Positions 33,926 through 46,600 of a stretch of DNA of 64,000 bases are shown here, one piece after another; position 1 is the first letter of the stretch; each line of letters starts with the position of its first letter. Where the stretch lies: the NCBI RefSeq assembly GCF_019399895.1, contig NC_091873.1, positions 876,001-940,000 of the forward strand. Direction: 5' to 3'. The DNA is from Cardiocondyla obscurior (lineage: Eukaryota; Arthropoda; Insecta; Hymenoptera; Formicidae). The notes beneath the pieces were generated by a model. That model was not told where the DNA came from. It made no database searches and worked only from the letters and a program-made list of their open reading frames with translations. The translations under genes and the position numbers were made by a program.

Positions 33926-36900
33926 TTACACGCAGCTCTCCGGGCCCGGTATGGAATTGGCGATGATGATCTCCTTCATCAGGTTGCGATCAGCTTTGAA
34001 GCTGATGGGCTCCCAGGACTTCGCGGAGAACGGGTTCAGCTGCCAAGTCAAGAGGAGATATCGGGTCTAAATCTAATTAATGCTCGCCGCGCGGGGAAAC
34101 AGAATCGGGAATCGAAAGTAGTGGTGGCGATCTCGCCTACTCTCGTCGGGTGTCTCCCGAGCCCCGGAAGATCGATATTATTCATAACTGTTATATACCA
34201 GTCGCGCGACAGCTAAACTGAGATTGGTTAGATAGCCGGGCTTAATTTATAAGCGATCGATAGAAATTCAATCTACGGCAGATTAAATTTCTAATCTTCC
34301 AAATCGGAGCTCGGGATCTCTCGCGCGCTATTGAAACCTCTCTGGTTGCGCAAAGAATCGAAGGTGAAGAATCCGAGGCGCATTACACGTTATTATTTAT
34401 TTGATTGTCCCGATCCTTCCGCCGGGATAATTAGAAATCCCTACACGGCTCGTTGGAGGCTGAGACGCGTGTATCGCCCGTTCTCCAATTATCCCGACGG
34501 CGAAATTGAAGTAAATCTTTTTCTCGGCGCGGCGGAACACAAATCGATATAGGATTAATTTACGAACTGCAACGGCGCATTATTTACGCCATCCCGGTCA
34601 TTCTCATCTTTCAAAGGATCGCTGTATAATATCTGACGTAACTTACGCTGCATCTGTTCGTCTGCAATCCCTGCTTGTGAATGTCATAAGGCGCGAACAG
34701 GGTGTCCGGTCTCACTGGCAAAAACAGCTGTGGCTCGCGTTTGATCTTCTCCTGGTCTGAAACATCCACGTTATTCCGTTTTACATCGACGGCCCCGCGA
34801 ACTATTTAAATAGAACGCTGAGGGTGAGGACCGGACAGGTGACTTGAAAAAGTTTCTGTGAAACGTTTCGCCGCGAGGAAAAAAAAAAAAAAAAAAAAAA
34901 AATGTCAATCAAATATCGAGTCGCCGTCTATTTTTGTTTCGCGTCGCGAGTTCAGTCAAGTGGTTGCAATTATGCCGATCCGTACGGCAGAAGTTATTAT
35001 ATTTATTCACGTCACTCCATCGCGAAACATAAAGCGCTACACCCTCGGCGTCTCCACAGAAGTTTCATTAAAACGGCGTATCACTACTGATTACGATCAT
35101 CACCGCGCGATTCTTGAATTAAAAATCTTATTTTCAACAAGCAGTCTTTGCACATTTCGCTCTCCTGCACGTTTGAGTAAAAATATGTTACTCGATACAG
35201 AGTGCCAATTCGAAATCGTGTGTAACGCGATCGGCCGGGGATGACAGCTCGACAGAAATCAAAAGGCCCCGTTGTCCATTTGAACCACTGCTGTTCCATA
35301 AATACTTGAAACGCCTCACCTCTAAACCCCCCTTTTTTTTTTTTTTTTATTCCAAGCGTTCTGTGACAGACGCTGAATAAATGTTACATCGATCAGGATT
35401 GAGCGGGAGCGTAACGTCTTTCACGATACCTTGCGGCGACTGTATGATGTCTGGTTGATTATTAAGCGCGTAATCGGTGACCTGCTTCAGCGTGTACTCG
35501 ACGAAGTACGTGTGGTCGCCGTGGGTCACGTCCAGCATCGAATTGTTTCTCGAGTCCGGCGGCGTGATTATTGGCTGCTTCATGTACGGCTCGATGTGTA
35601 CCGGCGACGTGGTGCCTCGACGCCGGTACATCATCAGCATCACGGAGATGACGGTCGCGCCGAAAGCCAGCAAGCAGCCGACCAGCAGCAAGATCAGCGG
35701 CAGCATGCTGACACCGGTGTCTGGAAAAATATCACCCTGCGATTGGGACCTTTGGCGACGTATCACACGCGGAAAAACGAACCACCCCTCGTCTCGAACG
35801 TCTTTATAATAATTTAAGGTCGGTCGTAATTAGCGATACGTTAAAATTAACGCTATTAATAAAGATATTTCATCACGTTAACTGTTTGTTGATTGTGTAA
35901 GCTGTTAGATCGCGTAGAACTCGCTGCTGCTGCTGCTGTTGTTTTACATTAGCAGGATTATTATTATCATTATTTTTCTTTTGAAAGTAGTTAGAATATG
36001 TGCAAGATATTTTGATTAAAATTAAATCAATATTTTTAAATGAAAACACAGCAGCTTTATTCAGCGATTCATATACATTGCAAATTTCTGATAAAAGATG
36101 CAGCGTGATTTATTACACACCGAAAGTGCATTTATGGATTTTTCCTGTACGGAAAACAATAAGCTAAAAAATAGAAAAAAAAATAGCTCCAAAAATAATG
36201 TAACATAAAACATTTTCTTAATTATTAGATTGTAATTTGCAAATTATGAATTATTGCTTGGCCTCATTATTATATGACTTCGTCTTTTACAATTTTGTCA
36301 AAATAATCATAGATATAATACTGGAAATAAAAGTGAAAATAATCTTGGTTAACTCCTTCAAAATTTATTATTTGAAATGAATTCCTGTCAATTCTTTTTA
36401 AGATAATTTTCGACGGGATACCATCAATTTTATTTAATTGAATTTGCTCTCGAGGGAAAACCCGAAATATATATTCTAAACCAGGTTATTAGATCAGAAT
36501 ATTGGTAGTTTCGAAGGAACGTACACAAAAATCTGAAATAATAATCTTTTCAGAAACTAGAAAAATATTTATAAAACAACCGCAGACAAATATTTTTTAG
36601 CGTCCCATTTTTGTTTATTATTACCGTCATCAATAATCGAAATAAAGCTTTCTTTTTCACAATTTTTATGCGACACATCTAAATAAAAGGAAAATATGTC
36701 ATGCGACAAATAAAAGTTCAATTTTAATATTTTTGCAGAATGATTAATAACTTGTTCCACAATTCGCATAATTACCTGTGTGCTTCTCTGAATCGCGCAG
36801 CATTATGTCCTCTAAGAGCGACACTTCGCTGCGGCCCTTTGCGTTCACGGCGTAGGTCACCAAGTAGAAATGCGTGGCTGGCAGGAGGTCAGCCACGGCG

Positions 36901-37662
36901 ATTCGGAAGATCGGCAGATCGGCGGACACGCTGGACGCGTTTACTCGAAGGGTGCCGGTCAGCACCTCGTAGGCTTCCAGCCGGAACTCTTGATGGAGTC
37001 CGCCGTCGTATCCCGGAACGCACTCGACTTCCAAGACCTCCGAACTCTGATTGAGCGACGCCTTGATGGTACAGTTGTTCAAGGGATTCGGCTTTACTGC
37101 TCGGACACATTGATTACATTGAACCTCGGTCTTAATCGAGAGGATAAGCTTCAAGCAGTTTAATTTGAAGATTTGAAGAAACGTTCTAATACGACTATTA
37201 AAAAAATATATACATATCTGCAATGATATTTTAGAGAGGGAAGATAAAGGCGAACATTTCTTTTCTCCGTCTGAATCTTTCCCGGATACTGAAGCGGCGC
37301 GATTCAAGTAAACTATGATGGAACGCAACGCGATTCGTTTGGTGGAAAATGAACAGTAAAACAAATGTTTTCGAGTTTATGACGTACGTACGGGATAAGC
37401 CGGCTGCAAGCGAGCGGTGGAAAAAGGTACCTGTAAACATCCGCGTAAAGTTCTAAATACGAACATCTAAATATCGCGTGTTTTCGATGCGAGATGTGGC
37501 AGGGCGCGCACGGTATTTAAATATTTTCAGGATCCCGAACGTTTATTTGTCCTCGAAGGTAGGAGGAAGCAGGGTGGATGAATGGATTCGCTGCACAGAT
37601 TACGACTCGCGATGGAAGAGAACGCAAAATCCACCCTTTATCGAGCTTCTATCTTCCACTTT

Positions 37663-37693
<31 letters not shown>

Positions 37694-40600
37694 TTTTTTT
37701 GTTTTTGTTTTTGCGATATAAGCTCTGGTCCTGCGATATCACCTGCCGGGATAACTTGGTAGATGCAGGGCGCCTCCTGTTTTCCTATCGCGTTCCTACC
37801 CCAGCAGGTCAGGGCGCCGTAATCCCTCTCAGACTCGGGGGTGTAGACGAGCTCGCTCGTGGTACCGTTGTTCCCGTCGAACTTGGCTGGTGCGACTTCA
37901 AAGTTCTCGCCGCTGTTGTTGAACTCCCAAACGAAGTCCACTTCGCTCGGGTCGGCGTCCACCTCGCAGCGCACCTTTACGGACTCCTCCAGCGAAGCCC
38001 CGATAATCGTCACCTCCTTCATCCTGCAGACCGGCGCGACTGGGCCGGCGGAAAGAGAAAAAGCAAACACGCGTCTTTGGTTGAACGGACGATAAAAACG
38101 TCAAGGAGTTCCTTTCGAATCTTTTTCCCTTTTTTTTCATTTTATTTTATTTTATTTTATTTTTTTTTTTTTTTTTTAGTCTTTCTCTCGTCTCCGCTAT
38201 TGATCGGCGGAACTTCGACAGCGGGATTATTCCGAGTTTAAGAGCCGTTTTATTCGCCCTTAATCGGGAGAATTATATTGTTCGCCGTAGAGCTTAGACG
38301 GGAGGGTTGAAAATAAATTGGCTTCTAAAATGTAATCCCTCATATCTGACGTCCGAGATATTTCGCTCCCAAACACAATTACGCGCGGTTGGCATATTGT
38401 GTAACGCGTATTTTGGAGTTTACCGTAGGAAATAGCAACAGCATTAAATGCAACTTTCAGCGGAAAGGTCGGAGGTTAATTCCCTCGTAATAATATCTTT
38501 TTAATTATTAAACATGCTGATAATTTTCCCTTTTTATCGATCGCGCTGTTGATTTATGATACAAATAGATACATAGCATATATACGCGTCCATATTAATA
38601 TTCGTAATTATTCGTAACGTAAACAAGCGCGAAGATCCAAATTTATTTGCGAGAAAATAAATGCCATCGGCGTAAATATTTTCCTGAATCGCGGGCGGAA
38701 ACGCTTCGACTTTGAAACTCGATTCGTATCGCCGCCGAGATTACACATTCGGTTTCTGAGGTCCTTGTTATCGATTCGGAAGCTGTCGTATCTACTTACA
38801 CTGCACTCTCAGGTTCACAATCGGACTCGTCGTCTCCCCGCGGTCGTTGCTGGCAAGACACGTGTAATTTCCCGCGTTGTCGCGTCCTATGCCCTGCAGC
38901 ACCAGACTCTGGGTGCTCATGATGATGCCGGCGGAATAGTTTTGCGTCAGCACGCCGCCCTGTCATTGATGGATTAACGCGTTTAACATCGGAGGTTGAG
39001 ATTCCGGGACGCGATAGCTTTTTCCGCGATATTTCTTTGGTAATAAGAAAGGAACGTGACAAATAGATTTCGTGTAAAGCCTTTCGTGTTCCCGCGCGCA
39101 AGACCACCCCCCGCCGAAGAGATTCCCTTTCTTCCTTTCCTCCATAAATATTTGACACGTACACTCGGCGCTCCGTGTCGTGTACACCTTTTCCAAATTT
39201 CCGCGTTTTACGCAGGCGGAGGCGGAATTTCCTAAGAAAATGCGAAGTTTATTTCCGTTTACGAACAGTCGCGTCGCGGAATATTCGCGCAATAAGCGCA
39301 GAGGTGACAGATATTTGCCCCTTCCGGTGAACCGGATGCTGACATGAAGAGACGAAAATTTTCCGAGTCCTCTCTCATCCCTCTGGCGAAAGAGATTTTT
39401 TTTTTTTTCTCTCTCTCCGTCTCTCTCTCTCTCTATCTTTCTCTCGAAAAAAAAACCGGCGTTTTCTCGGAAGTTCCGAGTAACTCTTTAAAAGTTCAGA
39501 CGTAAAGTATCGCGACCCGATCCTTATCGAAATAAAAAATCCATTACCGATTCCCGTGCGAATAAAAATGTAAAGTTCCGGACGTCCCGTATTTTTTGGA
39601 GCCCTGTGTGTGCCTTTCGCGTTTAATCGTCGGAACTTTTTATCCCACTCCCCTTCGGAACTCTCGGAAACTGTTTGGCGGCTCGAGCCAAAGCTCGGGC
39701 AATCGAAATTTTAAAAGTGAGACGCCCGGTCTGGCATAGGCAAACACAGGGGCCGGGATTAAAGTGGGCTCGCTCGCTCTTCCGGTGGAACTTACGTTGT
39801 GGCGCCAAGTAATTTTGTGATGCTCCGGATTGGCACGGACTTTGCATTCGAAGTACACATCGTCGCCCTCCTTGATGTTCTCCGCATTCAGAGTGCTGCC
39901 CAGATGCAGCTGCACCTTAGGCGGGACTGGAAAAGAGAAAAAGAAAGCCAAGTTTTCTCGGCACCTCAATGCTTTACGAACACGTGACCGCAATAAAATA
40001 TTTCGGCGGATTTCGAGACCGTGAACGTGAAATAAAGTCGCCAGAAAAAGATATCGCTGATAGTATAAAGAAAGAAAAAACCTTAACAGATGTACTCGAC
40101 GTTGAGCTCGAACGCCTCGACAACTCGTCATAAGAGAAGGACAGCGCGCAATTGACGATCGAACCTATTGCTCTCTCACTCTTTTAACGTGGTTGACTCT
40201 CTTGCTCTAAGGGCCGAAATCTCTAATGGTCAGTCTAGTCGCGGAGCTCGGGCGTGAGGACGTTTTGCAATCGCTCCGCGATTACGCGTATTTTCGACCG
40301 CGGTTAGGATAATCTCGTATACAAATTAGTGTCGACGTCGTCGTGTCGGGAACGAACGATCATATGTTGCACGTCTGAGCTATTGCACTCGTCGCTTTGT
40401 GCTTTATTTCGTGCCTCGAAAAAGTGCTTCGGAAAGACAAGGTTATGGCGCCGGCGGAGCGCACGGAGCGTCCGGTCTGAATTTCGTCGCGTTGCCCGCG
40501 TCCGGCGTTACCGCACTCGGCCACTCGCCATCTCCTTCAGCGACGTTCAGCTGGTTTCGGCGATGGCTATTGCCAGGGCGTGAGATCAGCACCTCGCCCG

Positions 40601-43600
40601 TCTTCTTCGTCGCGGCCGAGGTTCTCATTCCGTTCCGAGGGAGTGATTTTTGAGGAACTTGAAGAAGATAAAGTGCGCGGGGAACATTTCAGATCGAGGA
40701 CGACCCGGAGAAAGTGAGCAACGCGACAAATATCGAGACTGCAAATTTATGCAACAGATGATCGTTCGTCGCGCTTCTTAATTTCAATCGTAAAAAATCG
40801 CCGCGGTAAATCACCGTCATTCTTTCGGTCGTTCGTCTTTCGAGTGATAGCGTTAGTGTGATTGTGAAAAAAAAAGCAGAGCAGTGTAATACAGTGTCGA
40901 GCGACTTGAAGTGCTACAACACGTCAGGATAATCCAAAATACTGCCGCGGAAGGAAGGAAGGAAGGAAGGAAGGAAGGACGGGAGGACGTGGCGGAACTT
41001 GTTGAGTGCTGCTTACGTATTCGTATGTGTAAATTTTAAATCCTTCAATCAATTCCGATTCGTCGCTCGTATTAATGAACAAATACCGCCGGGACTAATA
41101 AACGTCAATTAATTAAGATATCTTTGCGAGGCGCTTTGCGGTTCGTATAATTTCAATCCGCAGCATCGCGCGGGATACGTCCCTCACCGATCGACATATC
41201 GCGACGTTACAAAAAAAAAACAAAAAAATTACTGCTAAAAGAAAAAGTTATAAAATTAAATTACAAAATATAGTTTTATAAATACGAAAATGCCGGCCAT
41301 AAATCGGTCTCGCGACAGTCGGCGCGTTATTTGCCGCGCTATTGAAACTTACAGACAACGTTCAACTTGAAGAAGTCCTCCAAATACGCGTCCGTCAGAG
41401 CAGGGTTCTCGCCGCGGCATTTCAGGATCTTGCCGTGGTCGTCGGGGACAGGTGAGAATATCAGGGTGCTTAACACCGCTGACATGTTGCTGCTCTCCAT
41501 TGCCTGGTGGCATATAAAAATTGCAGGGGATTTAAAAAAGTAAAAAATTAAAATTTAAATAGCTAAGACGTATTAAAAAAAAAAAAAAAAAAAAAAAAAG
41601 ACGAAACAAAGGTTTTGCTATCAACCTTGCCGTTCTGGAACGTCTCGTTTCCTTCGATCCAGGTGATACGCGCGCGGGGATGCGAGCCTGTCGTTTCGCA
41701 GGTGATTGAGTAGTCCTTCTGCGTCTCCATAAGCGTCAGCTTCGACAGTATCTTCACGGTGAGCGGTTTTACTGAAACCGACCGGGGAATCACGTTCATT
41801 AGGCGTTTATTACGACGCGGGCAGTCCCATACAGCTTTTACGTTCCCGTTAAATGTTTCAGGCCCGACGTGAAAAAGACACGAGGTCACGGAGATTCATA
41901 TTCATAATTAATACTTGGAGCGCAAATCCCATCCCCCGGTGGTCCCGCCGCTGCAAATCTCTCCGCGATAACTATCGCTTTTTAAAATCCACCCGTCACA
42001 GATCGCGACCGATGATTTTTAATTAACGCAGTTATATTTTAAGTCCGTTTAGCGTTAATCCGATCAATATCGGGCTTTTCAAGATTATAAACATTGCTTT
42101 TGACAAAAATACTTGTTTAAAAAGGGCCAAAATATAGGCAGATTATTCCGCCCATTCGAGATTTGTTCAAGCTGAATAATTAAAGGAAGCTAAATTTATT
42201 TTCGCGGCGCGCGACGGTTTGACCGTTCCCTACTTTCAACAGATCTGCCAATAATTTATCGAGCCAGAAACGCGAAAGGATTACTTTCCGCGGTCGAAAT
42301 TTAACTAATATGAATTATTAACGGGTTGAATGCCGCGGGGATTTTGATTAACTTTGCAAAAGCGTAATTAGAGATTGTGCAACCAATATTGCGGCAAATA
42401 AATGCCACATTTTTGTCAAATGTGCTCGTTAACCTGGTTTAATTGAGATCGACCTTCGAAATGCGGCCGATTGCGCTCTTTGCGCGTGTCAAGCGGAACG
42501 ACACCGGCACATTAGCCGTCGAATGACACTGGGTCTTTTGTAGCAATCCGCCGGCCCTTCACTCGCTTTAAAACTCATTCGCTTTTGTACGAAAAATTAT
42601 CGAGCGCGAAATTTGGACAAGAACAAAACAAAAGAATTTTTTTTTTTTTTTTTTTTTTTTAATTAAAATAAACTAAAATAAAACAACCCGAGTGGAAATT
42701 TATCTAGCTAATCTGATTTTGCAGCTAGTGGTTGCACTATATATTTCTTAACTAATGAACTAGCTTGGTACTAGCCCTAAATTATAAGGAAGTATTAAAA
42801 AAAAAGAAACAAAATCTATCTAGTATTGGTCGTCTCGTCACTGTCCAGCGCGAACCGTGTATATAAATAGATGTCTAAACGTTTTTCGCCGCGTACTTGT
42901 TTACTGTTGTGAGTCTGACCTTACGCAACGCTCGCTCGACTGCCGAATTCACCGGGCGACCGGTTTTTGCCGTCCGCCGCCCGCGCGTTCTCCACCTTGC
43001 GAATTTGCAGCGCGAGGACTGCCGGTCGATGTAAACACACGCACGTTGTACTCACACTATCGCGGCGGTCGGCGGGCCCGGCGGATTCGACAGTCGAGCG
43101 TTGCGTAAGATCAGAACGAGATGAACCACGAATTGGCTAGCTAATTGTTAGGTAACGGTGGAAATCAATTTCCACTCGGGTAAATTCTTACATATTGACA
43201 CCGAAAAGGATCGCGCGGAAAGGTTTTCAGGGTGGGACAAAAATTTTCTTCCGAGTTAAAGGTACTTACGGTAAACGTCGAGGATCACGGTCTTCTCCAA
43301 TGGCGGGATGAGATGCGTGTTCGCCGCCCGGCATTTGTACGTGGTGTTGCGGTGCTCCCGCCGTAGCTGGGGCACCGTCAATTTGCTGACGACGATGTTC
43401 TGGCCGAACTCCTCGAGCTTGCCGTCCACCTCCTTACCGTTCACCAGCCAGCTCACCACCGGCGTCGGTTTTCCTTCGGCGCGCGAAAAGCACGAATTAT
43501 ACGCGGCTAATTAACTCTCCCCGGATTCCTCTTTCCCCCCGCTCGTCGTCGATCAGTTTCGCGTGACAGCAGACAAATTACCGGGTCCATAATTACCCTT

Positions 43601-46600
43601 TAATACCGGGTGTCTCCGATCATGCCCCGCGTAATACCCGGCCACTTGGAGATCTGAGCTCGCATTTAATTGCTGACGATAGCCCGCGGTATCTCCTCGC
43701 TTTTTATTTGCTCACGCAGCCTCTCGCGAAGGGGTTCCACGCTGGAATTTATATCGTGGGGCCCGCCCGAGTAATTTTCCGCTCTCTCTCTCGCCGAGAT
43801 TTGTATCTCGATCAAACATATTAATGAGAAACCCGATTCCTCCCGGAGAGGAATTAACGTAGGAAATTTTACAATCTCGGGAGAGCGCGTGTTTATAATA
43901 ATGCGCGTAATGATGAATTCATCGTCGCATTTCAACTATTTAACTGCGACGAGAAACTCGCTTTACCTTGTGATACCGTACTTTCTCCGCTGTCATTTAA
44001 TTATGCTAATTGCAAAGGGAGATTATAAAGAAGTTTCGATGAGGACCGCGCGTTCCAAATTACAATTAGCCGCGCGATAACGTTGATTTACCATTTTCAT
44101 AGCGGAACGTCAAATATGCTTGGCAAGCCGAGGGCGTAGCGCAAATAACCGCGAGCGGAAGTTCAAGACGTAGATAAGGGGTGAAAAGCACTCGCTCTCG
44201 TGTTCGCGCGAGATTTACCTAAGGACAAATCACAAAGAGATCGCAGAGTGTGCTTACCTCCCCGCACCTCGCAGGACAGACCGAACTCCACGCCGACCTG
44301 AAACGGCCCGGCGGTTTTCTCCACTTGCACCCCGGAACTGTCGTAAATGAGCAGCTGGTGCGGCGGCACTGCGAACATAATTTCGCCGGCTCGCTTTCCA
44401 TAATTGACGGATAATAGCCTGGACGGTCTAGTCAGGACTTTTTAAGAAGCGCGAGCTCGCGAAAGTTAATTTTAAACTTGCAAAAATGAAATTTCGATTA
44501 ATTCGCGCCGCTTTCTCGCCGCTCCGCGCCCGTTTTCCCCCCTCCTCCTCCCGGAAGTTCGGAGGAAAGTGGGTTAGACCGCTGCAGCGGCGGGCCCTTC
44601 AATTAGCGAAACCGCGCGAGACGGAGATTGTTCCGGCAAGTTTAACTTCGCGTCGAGATGAAAAAAAGACCCCGGCATATCGGCCGACGTTAACTGCGGC
44701 CAATTCCGTCTTCCTCCTTTTTCCGCTGGCACTCGAGGGCCCAATCCTCGGGGGTTGTTTCACCGGGGGGCGCGGTTAATCATAGCTACGTCGGCGTTAC
44801 GCGGTCGTTACGATAATGAGTTTTCTCACCGATCACCGTGAGATTCACTTGGAAGTTCTTGGTCGGCGAGTTCTTGAAGTCCACCCGGCATCTGTAGATA
44901 CCCTCGTCGTCCAGTTGAACCGCCTCCAGCGAGAGCGCGGCCGGCTTTGTCACGGTGATGAAGTAGGCTCTGGGTCCTACCGCGGTGCTGTCTGACCAGT
45001 TCAGGGCCTTGTTGAACGCTCGACCCCGGACGTCGAAACTGCATACGTTTAGCATCTTTTGAGTAACTGGCAGAATCGTTTTTTTTCTTTTTCAACGCGC
45101 TTCTGGTCCGAGAACTTCCGCCTCAAGTCTCTCAGACCACTTACCTGTAAATGGGCTTCACCGCATAATCGCGGAACCAAAGGACCATGTAGACGCGATC
45201 TTCTCGCGTGGACGGCTCAATGTCGCAAGGCAAAGTGGCAGTGCGGCCAAGTACGGCGCTGACCTTAGATGTGGACACTGGAAAACGTAAAAAAGCTGAT
45301 TAGTGTTAATTGCGGTGGAAGAACTTTACGTGGGGCGGTTTGAGCGACTTAATTAATCAAAATTTAATTAAAAATTAATCAAATATTAATGTAATATTTA
45401 TTATATCACGCATTTATTATTAGTTGCTTTTTTTTTTTTTTTTTTTATCGTTGAACGCATCGAGGGTGCGGCACTCAAATGCATTCTTTTCATAAAAAGT
45501 AACGTGTTCGATGCAGTTTATATAAACAATATTAATTGGAGGATAAATATCAAGTATTAACTATTCATTAAACAGTAAATAATTTCTCTCCTCCGTGCCA
45601 CAAATAATCTTCAATCGATAGCTGCCGTTACAATAGTTGAAATTAATAAGGAACGGAATCTTTTCTCTAATTTTTAAAGGGTCTCTTTGGAATTTACTGT
45701 AAGCAACAATACGACTTTCCTTTCTCAGTTAAATCTCATTATCTTCGACGCCTTTAATAATTTTGCTCGCAGCGCTCGGTTGATTTTCTTACGAGCGCGC
45801 ATTACGGGTCGTTTGACAATGGAGTTAATAATTCCGCCGAATGCAGCTGTGATAAAACATGACGTAATTTCGAACGCTAATGCAAATCCGAAGGGCCCAT
45901 TATATTTAACAGCTCGCGACGTTTTTGCGAATCGCTAATTATACGGTTAATAAGATAAATGAGCTGTAACGCTCGCTTTTATGTCACGAAAGAACGCGGC
46001 AAGTTATTAAGTTAGTAGCGAGTATTATAAGTAAACTAACTCGCCAGCCATTCAGGTAAACGAGATTTAGCGGGGAAAAACTTGAGATTAAATTTTTTCC
46101 TCTCATTGTTTGGCGTGATTTTAAATTATCCCCGAAGTGTACCGCGACCGCGGCGGATCTTCAACTCCAGGCGAGTAATATCGTTACGTTTCGCAAAATA
46201 AAGTCGCATCGGGGATGTGTAGATATCTTGAGAGACATTTCCCTGCAATTTAACATTCCATTTTGACGCGGGGAAGGAGCGTCTCGCCTCGCGGACGCGT
46301 AAAGAGGAAGCCGCTTTGCTTCTTACGAATAAAGAGACCGGGGAAAGCAGCTTGAAAAATATCACTAATGAAGTTCGTTTTCGCGCATAATGGAGAGCTT
46401 CCAGCCCCGGCAGCGCGAAATATAATTACGGCGCATAACATTTCTTTGAGATAGTTTTTCACGCTCCGAGTGATTTCCGGTATCGTAGCGGGCCGCGTCT
46501 GATTTTCCCCGTTCGTTTTCCGATACGCCGCAATTTTCATCAATCGAACGACGTCTGTAACACGAATACGAGCCCCCCTTCCGGCAGGATATCGCTTTTA

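Noticed and set aside
36744..37364. 206-codon minus-strand frame taken as a separate gene
   Set aside because: It is sidestep exon 11 (37096-36776) plus intron read-through at both ends.
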